This document shows, piece by piece, positions 17,658 through 26,194 of a stretch of 64,000 nt of DNA. The position numbers were made by a program, and so were the translations under genes. Within the stretch, counting starts at the first letter, position 1. Each line of letters starts with the position of its first letter. The stretch spans positions 310,001 through 374,000 of the forward strand of contig NZ_PIPJ01000001.1 in NCBI RefSeq assembly GCF_003987135.1. The letters are read 5' to 3'. The notes under the pieces are model-generated. The model was not told the origin of the DNA and searched no databases. It saw nothing but the letters and a program-made list of their open reading frames with translations. Source of the DNA: Aliidiomarina iranensis. GTDB taxonomy: Bacteria; Pseudomonadota; Gammaproteobacteria; Enterobacterales; Alteromonadaceae.

Positions 17658-17685
17658 CAAAGCATCACTAGCAAAGCATCACTAA
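17658..17685. repeat. 14-bp direct tandem repeat (2 copies)
   Basis: CAAAGCATCACTAG at 17658-17671 is followed immediately by CAAAGCATCACTAA at 17672-17685, in the leader of the marC-family gene. Confidence 0.75.
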
Positions 17686-17702
17686 CTGGGCAAGGAATAT
17701 TC

Positions 17703-18299
17703 ATGGATACCGTTACGGCCGCAATAACATTGTTATTGATTATGAACCCACTTGGGAATTTACCGATCTTTATTTCGGTTCTGCGCCATGTGGACCCGAA
17801 GCGGCGAAGAAAAGTACTCATTCGTGAACTCTTGTTTGCTTTAGTGTTTATGTTGCTATTCCTTTATCTTGGCACCAGCTTGTTAAGCTGGCTCGGCTTG
17901 CGGCAAGAATCGGTGAGCATTGCTGGCGGTATCATTCTTTTTATCATTGCCTTGCGCTTAATTTTCCCTCAGCCCGGCGGCGTGCTGGGTTTGCCAGCGG
18001 GTGATGAACCCTTTATTGTGCCGCTGGCGATTCCATTGATCTCAGGCCCTTCGCTGCTGGCAGCCCTGTTATTGCTAGCGAACCAAGCACCTGATCAAAT
18101 GCTCGATTGGACCTTGGCTTCGATTGCTGCTTGGGCAATCTCGGCTACTATATTGCTCTTTAGCGGCTTTGTGCTGAGGGCGTTGGGCCAACGGGGGCTG
18201 AACGCTATCGAGCGCCTAATGGGGATGATTCTGGTGATGATTTCCGTGCAAATGTTCTTGGATGGCATTATGGCTTACCTTGCCAAATCTGCGGTTTAG
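17703..18299 (+). CDS. yhgN: MarC/YhgN-family integral membrane protein
   Basis: 198 aa. The ATG at 17703 (MDTVTAAITLLLIMNPLGN) is preferred over a GTG 117 bp upstream because AAGGA precedes it and the length matches YhgN. Six hydrophobic segments are visible; IMNPLGNLPIFI and PLAIPLISGPSLLAALLLL are the family's two half-helix repeats. The family was once linked to multidrug resistance, but the true substrate is unknown. It stands alone, divergent from the dehydratase gene. Confidence 0.85.
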   Translation: MDTVTAAITLLLIMNPLGNLPIFISVLRHVDPKRRRKVLIRELLFALVFMLLFLYLGTSLLSWLGLRQESVSIAGGIILFIIALRLIFPQPGGVLGLPAGDEPFIVPLAIPLISGPSLLAALLLLANQAPDQMLDWTLASIAAWAISATILLFSGFVLRALGQRGLNAIERLMGMILVMISVQMFLDGIMAYLAKSAV

Positions 18300-18357
18300 T
18301 TGCAGTGATGAGCAGTTTGCCACAAGACGCTGCGCAAAATAGGAGATAGCAAAGGTT

Positions 18358-18945
18358 ATGGCACGAAAAACAATTTTTCAGCAGATTCGAGAACTTCCTT
18401 TCAATCACCAAGCCGTTTTGGCGGCATATCTGTGCGAGCGTATGTTACCGAATTACGATTTGTTCTCTGCAAGCACAGGCTTTGGTGATGCCAAAACGTT
18501 GCGTGGCGCGCTAAATGCCGTTTGGGATAAGCTAGCCGTGAATAAGAAAAGTGATTGGCAGCGTTGGCAGGAGAAACTGGAGGAAAACACGCCGAACGAA
18601 CAAGATTTTGATGTGCTCGGTATGTTCCCAGCAATTGCGGCGTGCACCGCTTTAAGTAGTTTACTGCAGGGCATTGAAGATAAAGAGGGTAGCCCGTTAC
18701 TCGATGTTGCGAAAATATCCCAAGGTTCGGTAGCTCATTTTCTTGAGCTCGGTGAATGTGCTGAGATCGATAATGTGGATGAGCGCGCGGAGGCCATTGC
18801 TGAACACCCACTAAGCAACTACGAAATCGAAGTGCAAGAGGCCATGTTAGGCTTCTTACAAGAAACCGCGGTGATAGATAAAGAGCTTGTTCGCGAAGTT
18901 CGGGGTATTGCTCGCGATGAGGGCATTTCAAACCTCGGCCTTTAA
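18358..18945 (+). CDS. yjaG: YjaG-family DUF416 protein
   Basis: 195 aa soluble, largely helical protein. IRELPFNHQAVLAAYLCERM at the start and HPLSNYEIEVQEAMLGFL near the end are typical of DUF416, and the length equals E. coli YjaG (about 196 aa). The biochemical function is not established. Its last codons form the left arm of a terminator hairpin. Confidence 0.85.
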   Translation: MARKTIFQQIRELPFNHQAVLAAYLCERMLPNYDLFSASTGFGDAKTLRGALNAVWDKLAVNKKSDWQRWQEKLEENTPNEQDFDVLGMFPAIAACTALSSLLQGIEDKEGSPLLDVAKISQGSVAHFLELGECAEIDNVDERAEAIAEHPLSNYEIEVQEAMLGFLQETAVIDKELVREVRGIARDEGISNLGL

Positions 18946-18960
18946 GCCGAGGTGGTTTTT
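18932..18960 (+). terminator. Terminator overlapping the end of yjaG
   Basis: Stem CCTCGGC/GCCGAGG around the TAA stop, followed by GGTTTTT. The stop codon lies in the loop. Confidence 0.75.
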
Positions 18961-18980
18961 GTGTGCGCTTAGTTTTTGAT

Positions 18981-19277
18981 TTACTCGGCGTTTCCAAGCG
19001 TGTGCTTGTTGTGCTTATTGTGTTTTTGCAGCGCCATCATCCAGCCAACAATTCCAAACAAAAAGATAAACAAATAATCTTTGCCACCGGCTTTCAATGC
19101 TGCTTGAAAAGCAGCATAGAAAATTAGCATTTGCAGCAAATGCAGTACTACCACGATCAGTAGCAAAAGTAGAAACAATGCAAACGCATTACCTGGAAAA
19201 GGCATAACTAAATTAGCGAGTAATGCTAACCATAAAAAACTAAATAATACTTGCCCGATAAGGATAATGGCGCGCAT
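18981..19277 (-). CDS. yhhL: DUF1145 (YhhL-like) membrane protein
   Basis: 98 aa with three hydrophobic segments (about 3-22, 26-55 and 66-90). VMPFPGNAFALFLLLLLIVV with the following HLLQMLIFYAAF matches the DUF1145 pattern. In enterobacteria yhhL lies beside rsmD and ftsY, and here too it is the next gene on the same strand after rsmD, which supports the call. No function is known. Confidence 0.75.
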   Translation of the reverse strand: MRAIILIGQVLFSFLWLALLANLVMPFPGNAFALFLLLLLIVVVLHLLQMLIFYAAFQAALKAGGKDYLFIFLFGIVGWMMALQKHNKHNKHTLGNAE

Positions 19278-19418
19278 GTTCTAGTGTCCTTTTTAACAAA
19301 GTGAAAACGCAAAATAGATAACATTAAAAAAGTAGAAGCTAAAAATCAGTAAAATAAAACTCAGGCTATTTAAATTCGCAAATAAAACCTAGAGCGCGAG
19401 CACTCACGATATTCAAGT

Positions 19419-20036
19419 TCATTGAACATGGAACAAGCGGAAGCTCACTTGGCCTGCTTTTTTCTCGCGATAAAGCTGCCAGTTTTTTGGGGTGCTAAAT
19501 GTGAGTGATTGCTCACTTTCGATATAAACCCAGCTACCAAAGCTCACTAAGCTCTCTTTAGCTAAGATTCCAATGCACTGTTCTAATAGCCCCTGATGAA
19601 AAGGCGGATCGAGAAACACGATATCAAATGCACCTTTGATTTGCTCGAGGTGGCTTAACGTATCCTTGTTATGAACTTCGGCTCGTGGTTTTGAATCGCT
19701 ATTATTTTGGATATCACCAAGCAAGGTTTTGATGTTTTTATCAAGCTGCTTGCTTGCCGAAATCGCTTTTTCTATGAAAACCACCTCGCTGGCGCCCCGT
19801 GAAAGTGCCTCTAGCCCTAAGCTACCTGTACCGGCAAAGGCATCAAGCACACGAGCTTCTGGCAGCTCAAACTGCAACCAATTGAAGAGGGTTTCTTTTA
19901 TGCGGTCGGTGGTGGGGCGCAGGCCCTCTTGATCAACAACCGCTAATTTGCGACCACGCCATTGGCCGCCAATAATTCTGATTTGCCCTAGCGCACTTGA
20001 ATGGTTCTTGGCTGTTTTACGGTGTTGTGTTGCCAT
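19419..20036 (-). CDS. rsmD: 16S rRNA (guanine966-N2)-methyltransferase RsmD
   Basis: 205 aa from the ATG at 20036, which has GAGGT upstream; a longer frame to 20147 would run into the ftsY promoter. RIIGGQWRGRKL is the conserved N-terminus and RPTTDRIKETLFNWL the RNA-recognition segment. VLDAFAGTGSLGLEALSRGA is the SAM-binding motif I and VFLDPPFHQG the catalytic DPPF. It methylates G966 of 16S rRNA during 30S assembly. It is divergent from ftsY, as in many gammaproteobacteria. Confidence 0.93.
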   Translation of the reverse strand: MATQHRKTAKNHSSALGQIRIIGGQWRGRKLAVVDQEGLRPTTDRIKETLFNWLQFELPEARVLDAFAGTGSLGLEALSRGASEVVFIEKAISASKQLDKNIKTLLGDIQNNSDSKPRAEVHNKDTLSHLEQIKGAFDIVFLDPPFHQGLLEQCIGILAKESLVSFGSWVYIESEQSLTFSTPKNWQLYREKKAGQVSFRLFHVQ

Positions 20037-20170
20037 GGGTACCTCGAAGATCGAAATCCGGTGAATTGTACCTATTCTCTCTCCTTTTGTCGCGATTTCT
20101 GGCCGTACACATAGGGCGGGAACAATGCTATTATCATGGCTTCGCATCGATGTTGTTGGAATTCTAAATT

Positions 20171-21493
20171 ATGGCAAAGAAACCCTCTATTTTTTCCACT
20201 TTGTTTGGTCGTAAAAAGGCTGAGGAAACAAAGGAAGAAAGAAACGAGCAAGAACAAAATGAGGCGCTAGAAAAGCGCCCTGAAACATCTGGCTCGGATT
20301 CGGAAATTGCGGCTGAGGATGCGCCGAAAGAATCGGATGAAAAGCCAACGGCCACCAATGAAGAAGTTGTAGAAGCGAATATCAATGCTGATTCGGCAAC
20401 TCCAGAAGCAAAAGTAGCCCCTCAAGAAAGCGAGCACGATAGCCCGCTAATGGAACGCGAGGGCACCGATTTGCCAAGTGCGGTGGACGATGCAGCCAGC
20501 ATGCACAGTAAAAGTGTGCCTCCAGCAAGTGCCACGCAAGAGCGGCCGCAACGAATGAGTTGGTGGCAACGTTTACGCCAAGGCTTACAAAAAACTTCAA
20601 GCTCTTTAGGCTCAGGGTTGGCCAACTTATTCGTTGGCAAAGAAATTGATGAGGAGCTGTTTGAGGATTTAGAAACTCAGCTTTTAATGGCTGATGTGGG
20701 TGTGGATACCACGGCTAAAATTATTGATCAGTTAACAGAGCATGCCTCGCGCAAAGAACTAAAAGACGCCGAGTTGTTGTACGCTAAATTGAAAGACGAC
20801 ATGGCGGAAATTTTAGCGCCTGTTAGTGAACCCTTAATGATTAATAATACCGATGGGCCGTTTGTGATTTTGATGGTTGGCGTGAATGGTGTTGGTAAAA
20901 CAACAACCATAGGTAAGTTAGCGCGGCAGTTTCAAAGTGAAGGTAAATCAGTGATGTTAGCCGCAGGTGATACCTTTCGAGCGGCTGCGGTTGAGCAATT
21001 GCAAGTATGGGGTGAGCGTAACGAGATTCCCGTTATTGCACAGCATACGGGTGCTGATAGTGCCTCTGTTATTTTTGATGCGGTGCAAGCGGCGAAAGCG
21101 CGTGGTGTGGATGTGCTGATTGCCGATACGGCTGGGCGCTTGCAGAACAAAGCCAATTTAATGGAAGAGTTGAAAAAAATCGTGCGGGTAATGCGCAAAC
21201 TCGATGCGGCTATGCCCCATGAAGTGCTGTTGACCTTAGACGCAGGAACAGGACAAAATGCCATAAGCCAAGCAAAATTATTCAACGAAGCGGTTGGCGT
21301 GAGCGGCTTGGTTATGACAAAGCTCGATGGCACTGCCAAGGGTGGCGTTATCTTTGCGCTGGCTAATCAATTTAAGATCCCGATTCGTTACATTGGTGTT
21401 GGGGAGAGCCTTGAAGATTTACGGCCGTTTGTAGCGAGTGAATTTGTGGATGCGTTATTTGCTAATAATGCTTCGCAAAACAATGCCTCTTAA
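20171..21493 (+). CDS. ftsY: Signal recognition particle receptor FtsY
   Basis: 440 aa. Residues 1 to about 125 are a low-complexity, Glu/Ala-rich A domain for membrane association. The NG domain follows: Walker A GVNGVGKTTTIGKLARQF, DTFRAAAVEQL, DTAGRLQNK and TKLDGTAKGG. It is the GTPase docking ribosome-SRP complexes at the translocon. It starts an operon with ftsE and ftsX. The last codons (NNASQNNAS, then stop) are encoded by the first units of a 15-bp tandem repeat, so the C-terminal tail is probably variable among relatives. Confidence 0.96.
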   Translation: MAKKPSIFSTLFGRKKAEETKEERNEQEQNEALEKRPETSGSDSEIAAEDAPKESDEKPTATNEEVVEANINADSATPEAKVAPQESEHDSPLMEREGTDLPSAVDDAASMHSKSVPPASATQERPQRMSWWQRLRQGLQKTSSSLGSGLANLFVGKEIDEELFEDLETQLLMADVGVDTTAKIIDQLTEHASRKELKDAELLYAKLKDDMAEILAPVSEPLMINNTDGPFVILMVGVNGVGKTTTIGKLARQFQSEGKSVMLAAGDTFRAAAVEQLQVWGERNEIPVIAQHTGADSASVIFDAVQAAKARGVDVLIADTAGRLQNKANLMEELKKIVRVMRKLDAAMPHEVLLTLDAGTGQNAISQAKLFNEAVGVSGLVMTKLDGTAKGGVIFALANQFKIPIRYIGVGESLEDLRPFVASEFVDALFANNASQNNAS

Positions 21494-21525
21494 AACAATG
21501 CTTCCCAAAACAAGGCTTCATAACC
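21467..21525. repeat. 15-bp tandem repeat at the 3' end of ftsY
   Basis: Four units (the last 14 bp) of consensus AATGCTTCSCAAAAC start at 21467, 21482, 21497 and 21512. Unit 2 contains the ftsY TAA stop (21491-21493), created by a unit-specific substitution. Confidence 0.85.
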
Positions 21526-21611
21526 AATGTTAAGCAAATAGGCACTAGAATAATAACAACGACCAATCATGGCATGGTGCAAATGAGTAGCCATGCAATC
21601 AAGGGCCTTTA

Positions 21612-22313
21612 ATGATTCGTTTTGAACAGGTAAGTAAAACATATCCCGGTGGCTTTCAGGCGCTAAACCGTGTGAATTTTCATGTGGCGGCCGGTGAGCT
21701 GGCGTTTCTAACCGGGCACTCGGGCGCGGGTAAAAGTACTTTACTGCGCCTAGTTGCGTTGATGGAGCGGCCAACCTTGGGCCGGGTGCTTATTAATGGC
21801 CACGATTTAAATAAAATCAGCCGCCGGCAGGTGCCGTATCTGCGCCGCGATATCGGTATGATTTTTCAAGATCATCGATTGCTCATGGATAAAACAGTAT
21901 TCGATAACGTGGCGTTGCCGCTTTACATTGAAGGTTACACGCAATCAGAAGCTCGCAAGCGAGTGCAAGCGGCTCTTGATAAAGTTGGGTTAGGTGGCCA
22001 AGAGCGAAAATACCCAATCATGCTTTCAGGTGGCGAACAGCAGCGAGTGGGGATTGCTCGGGCGATTGTGAATAAGCCACCCCTACTACTTGCCGATGAG
22101 CCAACAGGAAATCTTGATCCTAGCTTATCGTTAGAGATTATGAATTTGTTTGAATCCTTTCATCAAGTTGGTGTTTCCGTGTTAATTGCTACCCATGATT
22201 TGGCGCTGGTGGCGCGGATGCGGCACCGAAACCTGGTTTTACGCAATGGCGCTATGATTGATGATGGGCTCGCAAGCGGTGCTTATGAGCCTCTTGATGA
22301 GGAATCTTTTTAA
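21612..22313 (+). CDS. ftsE: Cell division ATP-binding protein FtsE
   Basis: 233 aa ABC ATPase. Walker [15 protein letters not shown], the Q-loop in [10 protein letters not shown], signature [16 protein letters not shown], Walker [13 protein letters not shown] and the H-loop ATHD are intact. With FtsX it forms a mechanotransmitting complex at the septum that activates the EnvC-amidase system; envC is also in this window. Its stop overlaps the ftsX ATG by one base (TAATG). Confidence 0.96.
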   Translation: MIRFEQVSKTYPGGFQALNRVNFHVAAGELAFLTGHSGAGKSTLLRLVALMERPTLGRVLINGHDLNKISRRQVPYLRRDIGMIFQDHRLLMDKTVFDNVALPLYIEGYTQSEARKRVQAALDKVGLGGQERKYPIMLSGGEQQRVGIARAIVNKPPLLLADEPTGNLDPSLSLEIMNLFESFHQVGVSVLIATHDLALVARMRHRNLVLRNGAMIDDGLASGAYEPLDEESF

Positions 22314-23299
22314 TGGGATTCCTAATGCGTAAGGCGGAACAACGAAAAGGTGCAAAAGCGGTAAAAATTTCGCCGTGGCGCCGATTCTTAATGTTTTTTG
22401 TGAATAATTTTCAGCAAGCGCTGGGTAGTTTAGGCGAGCTTTCGCGAACGCCCATGGCTTCGCTCATGACAATCGCGGTACTGGGATTGAGTTTAACTCT
22501 GCCTACAACCTTGTATGTGGTGGTGAAAAACGCGCAAGCGATTAGCGCCGAGTGGGATAGTGCTGCGGAAATTAATGTATTTCTCCGCAAGGAACTCTCG
22601 CCACAAGAGGTTCAAACCTTTCGCGAACGCATTCGTTTAATGGCAGAAGTGGATAGGGTTGAGCTTATCGATAAAGAAGCCGGCCTTGCTGAATTTCAGG
22701 CCAATTCGGGCTTCGGTAGTGCAATCGATTATTTACAAGAGAATCCTTTACCGGATGTTCTTATTGTTGTGCCCACAGCTGATTTTCAAAGTGTTGAGCG
22801 AGCGCAAATGTTGCTCACTACCCTGGAACAAGAGCGTGAGGTGACTTCCGCGAGCTTAGATTTGAAATGGCTCGAGCGTTTACAAGCACTTGTGCGTGTA
22901 GTGGAGAATAGCTTTGCCGCACTGGGCTTATTGCTCTGCACCGCGGTGGTGCTTATCGTTGGTAATACTATTCGGCTCGCGATTTTAAACCGCCGCGATG
23001 AAATTATGATTATGAAACTGGTGGGTGCCACCGATGCCTATATTCAGCGCCCATTTTTATACACAGGCTTTTGGTATGGTGTAGTTGGCGGGATCATCGC
23101 CTGGCTTGCCACTACGATTATAGTGATCTGGATTGATGCTTCTATCGTTCAATTTAGCAGTTTGTACGAGAGCGATATGAGCCTGCAAGGTTTGAGCTTG
23201 CACGATATGCTGGTGGTGTGGTTAGTGGCTATTGGGCTCGGGTTAATTGGTTCATGGATTGCGGTACGCAGGCATGTGAGCGCCATTGAGCCAAAATAG
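22313..23299 (+). CDS. ftsX: Cell division protein FtsX
   Basis: 328 aa. TM1 (ASLMTIAVLGLSLTLPTTLY) is followed by a periplasmic loop of about 110 residues (the EnvC-binding part). Three C-terminal TM segments follow (about residues 205-225, 250-275 and 298-318). RLAILNRRDEIMIMKLVGAT is the conserved cytoplasmic coupling segment between TM2 and TM3. It is co-translated with FtsE, and rpoH follows after a 284-bp gap as in E. coli. Confidence 0.95.
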   Translation: MGFLMRKAEQRKGAKAVKISPWRRFLMFFVNNFQQALGSLGELSRTPMASLMTIAVLGLSLTLPTTLYVVVKNAQAISAEWDSAAEINVFLRKELSPQEVQTFRERIRLMAEVDRVELIDKEAGLAEFQANSGFGSAIDYLQENPLPDVLIVVPTADFQSVERAQMLLTTLEQEREVTSASLDLKWLERLQALVRVVENSFAALGLLLCTAVVLIVGNTIRLAILNRRDEIMIMKLVGATDAYIQRPFLYTGFWYGVVGGIIAWLATTIIVIWIDASIVQFSSLYESDMSLQGLSLHDMLVVWLVAIGLGLIGSWIAVRRHVSAIEPK

Positions 23300-23442
23300 C
23301 AAATGCATCCTGGATAATTTATGTTTATATTCAGTGAGTTAAGGCTAGCGTAAGGAACTCAGTAACGAATTTGTGGTCTTACAGAAAGCAGTGTCATTAA
23401 TTGGTTACATTTGCTTGCTACATTGAACTTGCACAAACACAC

Positions 23443-23470
23443 TTGCACAGGTGTATGGCTCTGATAGAAT
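23443..23470 (+). promoter_or_regulatory. Candidate sigma-70 promoter for rpoH
   Basis: TTGCAC (23443-23448), a 16-bp spacer and TAGAAT (23465-23470), about 115 bp before the rpoH ATG. A second, weaker candidate resembling an envelope-stress (sigma-E) promoter lies upstream: GGAACT at 23354, 17 bp, then TCTTA at 23377. Both are read by eye only. Confidence 0.45.
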
Positions 23471-23583
23471 GGTTTTTTGATGTTCGGCTGAGTTATTAGC
23501 CAAAATATGTTCGGTTCGCAGTTAGGGGTGTTAAAGCAAACACTCAAGGATATTAGCAGCAGAATTGAAAGTGAGGTAAATAG

Positions 23584-24441
23584 ATGACTGCACACTCTGA
23601 ATCAATGGGTTTAATGGTTCCCCGCACGGGCAGCCTAGATGCCTATATTGCATCGGTAAATGGTATTCCGATGCTCAGTGCAGAGGAAGAGAAATCGCTG
23701 GCAGAGCGGTTACAACAAGATGGCGATTTGCAGGCAGCGAAACAGCTGATCATGTCGCACTTGCGTTTTGTTGTGCATGTAGCTCGTAGTTATCAGGGAT
23801 ACGGTTTACCCCAAGCGGATTTAATCCAAGAAGGTAACATTGGTTTGATGAAAGCGGTAAAGCGCTTTGATCCTACCGTTGGTGTTCGCTTAGTATCTTT
23901 TGCGGTGCATTGGATTAAAGCCGAAATTCATGAATTTGTATTGCGCAATTGGCGTATTGTGAAAGTGGCAACTACGAAAGCCCAGCGTAAGCTTTTCTTT
24001 AACCTTCGTAAGGCTAAAAAACGCCTTGGTTGGTTTACTAATGATGAAGTAGATACAGTTGCCCGCGAACTTGGGGTAAGTAGCTCTGAAGTGATGGAAA
24101 TGGAATCACGGATGAGCGCACATGATGCCGCTTTTGATATGGGTGTAGATGAGGATGACAACAACGAAGTTGCGTTTTCACCCTCACAATATTTAGAAGA
24201 TAAATCCTCTGATGTGGCCGCAACGATTGAAGCGCAAGATTGGGAAGAGCAAGCGAGTAAGCGCTTAGCACATGCCATTTCTAGTTTAGATGAACGTAGC
24301 CAGCACATTGTGCGTGCGCGTTGGTTAGATGATAACAAAACCACATTGCACGATTTGGCGGATACATTCCAAGTGTCTGCTGAACGTATTCGTCAGTTAG
24401 AACAAAACGCAATGAAGAAATTGCGCATGGCTATGCAGTAA
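23584..24441 (+). CDS. rpoH: Heat-shock sigma factor RpoH (sigma-32)
   Basis: 285 aa. Region 2 has [19 protein letters not shown], and the RpoH box [18 protein letters not shown] is diagnostic. Region 4 has the helix-turn-helix [20 protein letters not shown], ending [15 protein letters not shown] precedes the ATG. It directs transcription of chaperones and proteases; in E. coli its own synthesis is controlled by mRNA structure over the start region and by DnaK/FtsH. Candidate promoters lie in the leader. Confidence 0.97.
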   Translation: MTAHSESMGLMVPRTGSLDAYIASVNGIPMLSAEEEKSLAERLQQDGDLQAAKQLIMSHLRFVVHVARSYQGYGLPQADLIQEGNIGLMKAVKRFDPTVGVRLVSFAVHWIKAEIHEFVLRNWRIVKVATTKAQRKLFFNLRKAKKRLGWFTNDEVDTVARELGVSSSEVMEMESRMSAHDAAFDMGVDEDDNNEVAFSPSQYLEDKSSDVAATIEAQDWEEQASKRLAHAISSLDERSQHIVRARWLDDNKTTLHDLADTFQVSAERIRQLEQNAMKKLRMAMQ

Positions 24442-24503
24442 GCGCACTAATTTGCGACTTCTTAGCTTTTCACGCAGCTTACTTTCTATGATATTCACTT
24501 TAG

Positions 24504-24761
24504 ATGAAATGTAGAGCAGGGTGCGGTGCTTGTTGCATTGCACCCTCGATTTCTAGCCCAATCCCGGGCATGCCAGCCGGAAAACCTGCCAACACACGCT
24601 GTGTACAACTTGATGAGAATAATCTGTGCCGTATCTTTGGGAAACCGGAGCGGCCGAAAGTGTGTGAACAATTCACCGCCCAGGATTATGTTTGCGGAGA
24701 TTCGCGTGAGCAAGCGCTTATTCTGCTAACCCAACTAGAGAACGATAGCGCGCCCGAATGA
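24504..24761 (+). CDS. YkgJ-family cysteine-cluster (zinc/iron-chelating) protein
   Basis: 85 aa. Nine cysteines: CRAGCGACC at the N-terminus, then TRCVQL, LCRIFG, VCEQF and YVCGDS. This is the C-x3-C-x2-CC arrangement of the YkgJ/UPF0153 family, predicted to bind zinc or an iron-sulfur cluster. The cellular role is unknown. It lies 62 bp after rpoH on the same strand and is convergent with envC, with a 13-bp tandem repeat in between. Confidence 0.8.
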   Translation: MKCRAGCGACCIAPSISSPIPGMPAGKPANTRCVQLDENNLCRIFGKPERPKVCEQFTAQDYVCGDSREQALILLTQLENDSAPE

Positions 24762-24783
24762 GCTTTACCCGGAGGCCTTGCCT

Positions 24784-24848
24784 AGGGGCTTAACCCAGGG
24801 GCTTAACCCAGGGGCTCAACCCAGGGGCTTAACCCAGGGGCTCAACCA
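24784..24848. repeat. 13-bp tandem repeat, five copies
   Basis: Consensus AGGGGCTYAACCC, five back-to-back units starting at 24784. Within each unit GGG and CCC arms are near-palindromic (GGGCTTAACCC), so each copy can fold on itself. It lies 23 bp past the ykgJ-like gene stop and 100 bp from the envC stop, in non-coding sequence. Confidence 0.9.
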
Positions 24849-24947
24849 AGAAGAACAACATCACGCCTGCTACGGATCATCGTTCGGGCTAAAATCCTTT
24901 ACCCGAGGCTTTATCAATACAGCAAGAACGGGCGATGTGCGTTCTTA

Positions 24948-26192
24948 TCAGCGAGCGATATAAGGCCCAGGGTTTATAGGATTACCCTCATGGCGAATTT
25001 CAAAATACAAACCACTTTCCGATTGGCCACCACTGCGGCCCGCCAGAGCAATGGTTTCGCCCCGGCGAACAGGCTCGCCAATATCTTTTAGGAGTGCTTG
25101 GTTATAGCCATATAAGCTCATGTAATTTTCGCCATGATCGATTATCACCACCATGCCGAATCCGCGTAACCAATCCGAGAAAATTATACGCCCATCGGCA
25201 ATGGCCCTTACTGGCGCTTCTGCATTCGCATCAATCACCACACCGCGCCAAATCACTTCGCCACTCCGCTGGCTACCATAGCTATGCTTGATAGCGCCTG
25301 GCGTAGGCCAACTAAGCTGCCCGCGCAGGTTGGCTAAACCGGATAAATTGAAATTTTGCCGAGCCATTACTTCCTGCAATGCGGCAAGCAATTCCGTGAG
25401 CTCCTGTTCATTGCGCAGCATGTTTTGCAACGCTGATTCTTCGTTTTGCTGCTCCCGTTGTAGGCGAGCAACAAGCTGCTCTTGTGCCTGTTGCTGGCTT
25501 GTGAGCTGGTTCCGTTGTTGCTCTTGCTGGCGCAACGTTGCATTCAAGGTATCTCGTTGCGCCGATACTTCTTGCCGAACAGCAATAAGTTGTTGTTCTA
25601 AAGCATGCAAGGCTTCTAATTGCTGCAAGCGTGCGGCGCTTAAGTATTGATAGTATTCGAGCATGCGCTCGAAACGAGCCGGGTTATCTTGGTTCAACAA
25701 CAGTTTCAGAAACCCATGATCACCGTTTCGATACGCCGATTCTATCTGATCGGCGAGTGCGGCAGCTTGCGCCTCAACATCACTTTGTAACTGCTGTTGC
25801 TCTTGCTCAAGCTCATAAATATGGCCTTCCACTGAAGCTATTTTTAGCTCCGTTTCGCGCAATAAACGGCTTGCATTTTGCACCTGAGTTTCTAAGTTTC
25901 GAAGCTCTCGTTCACCGCTACTGAGCCGTTGTTGGCGTTGCTCTATACTCCGGCGACGTTGCTGTATCTCGTTTTGTAACGTCTGCAACTGCTGCTCTGC
26001 TCGCGCATGTTCTGCCTGGGCATCATTATCCTGCTGGGCCGTAAGTGAGGCTCCCACCAACATTGAGCTGGTGCTGAATTTGTGCGCGGGAAATATTTTT
26101 GGCTCCGCAGCGGCAAGCGCCGAAGCCAAAATTAGAACACCGGTAATACCAACGCTAAGGCAAGTACCAAGCGCGCCGCGCCAAATTTTCAT
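24948..26192 (-). CDS. envC: Murein hydrolase activator EnvC
   Basis: 414 aa. A signal peptide (LSVGITGVLILASALAAA) is followed by a long coiled coil (about 55-270, rich in Gln/Glu/Leu with LQNEIQQRRRSIEQRQQRL), then a C-terminal LytM/M23 fold (about 290-414: LSWPTPGAIKHSYG, IDHGENYMSLYGYN, LYFEIRHEGNPINPGPY). The zinc-binding His positions of true M23 peptidases are only partly kept, as expected for a non-catalytic activator of AmiA/AmiB. It acts with FtsEX at the septum. Its ATG lies just past the gpmI stop (2-bp gap), so the two are one operon. Confidence 0.92.
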   Translation of the reverse strand: MKIWRGALGTCLSVGITGVLILASALAAAEPKIFPAHKFSTSSMLVGASLTAQQDNDAQAEHARAEQQLQTLQNEIQQRRRSIEQRQQRLSSGERELRNLETQVQNASRLLRETELKIASVEGHIYELEQEQQQLQSDVEAQAAALADQIESAYRNGDHGFLKLLLNQDNPARFERMLEYYQYLSAARLQQLEALHALEQQLIAVRQEVSAQRDTLNATLRQQEQQRNQLTSQQQAQEQLVARLQREQQNEESALQNMLRNEQELTELLAALQEVMARQNFNLSGLANLRGQLSWPTPGAIKHSYGSQRSGEVIWRGVVIDANAEAPVRAIADGRIIFSDWLRGFGMVVIIDHGENYMSLYGYNQALLKDIGEPVRRGETIALAGRSGGQSESGLYFEIRHEGNPINPGPYIAR

Positions 26193-26194
26193 GC

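Noticed and set aside
18401-18997. 198-codon minus-strand frame opposite yjaG
   Set aside because: Antisense to a well-recognised DUF416 gene with composition typical of a shadow frame.
24784-24848. Possible CRISPR array
   Set aside because: Units are directly adjacent with no spacers and only 13 bp long; the other arrays in the window are the same in this respect.
24778-24963. 61-codon open frame across the 13-bp repeat
   Set aside because: It exists only because the repeat happens to lack stops; no Shine-Dalgarno sequence, no homology, and it runs into the envC 3' end.
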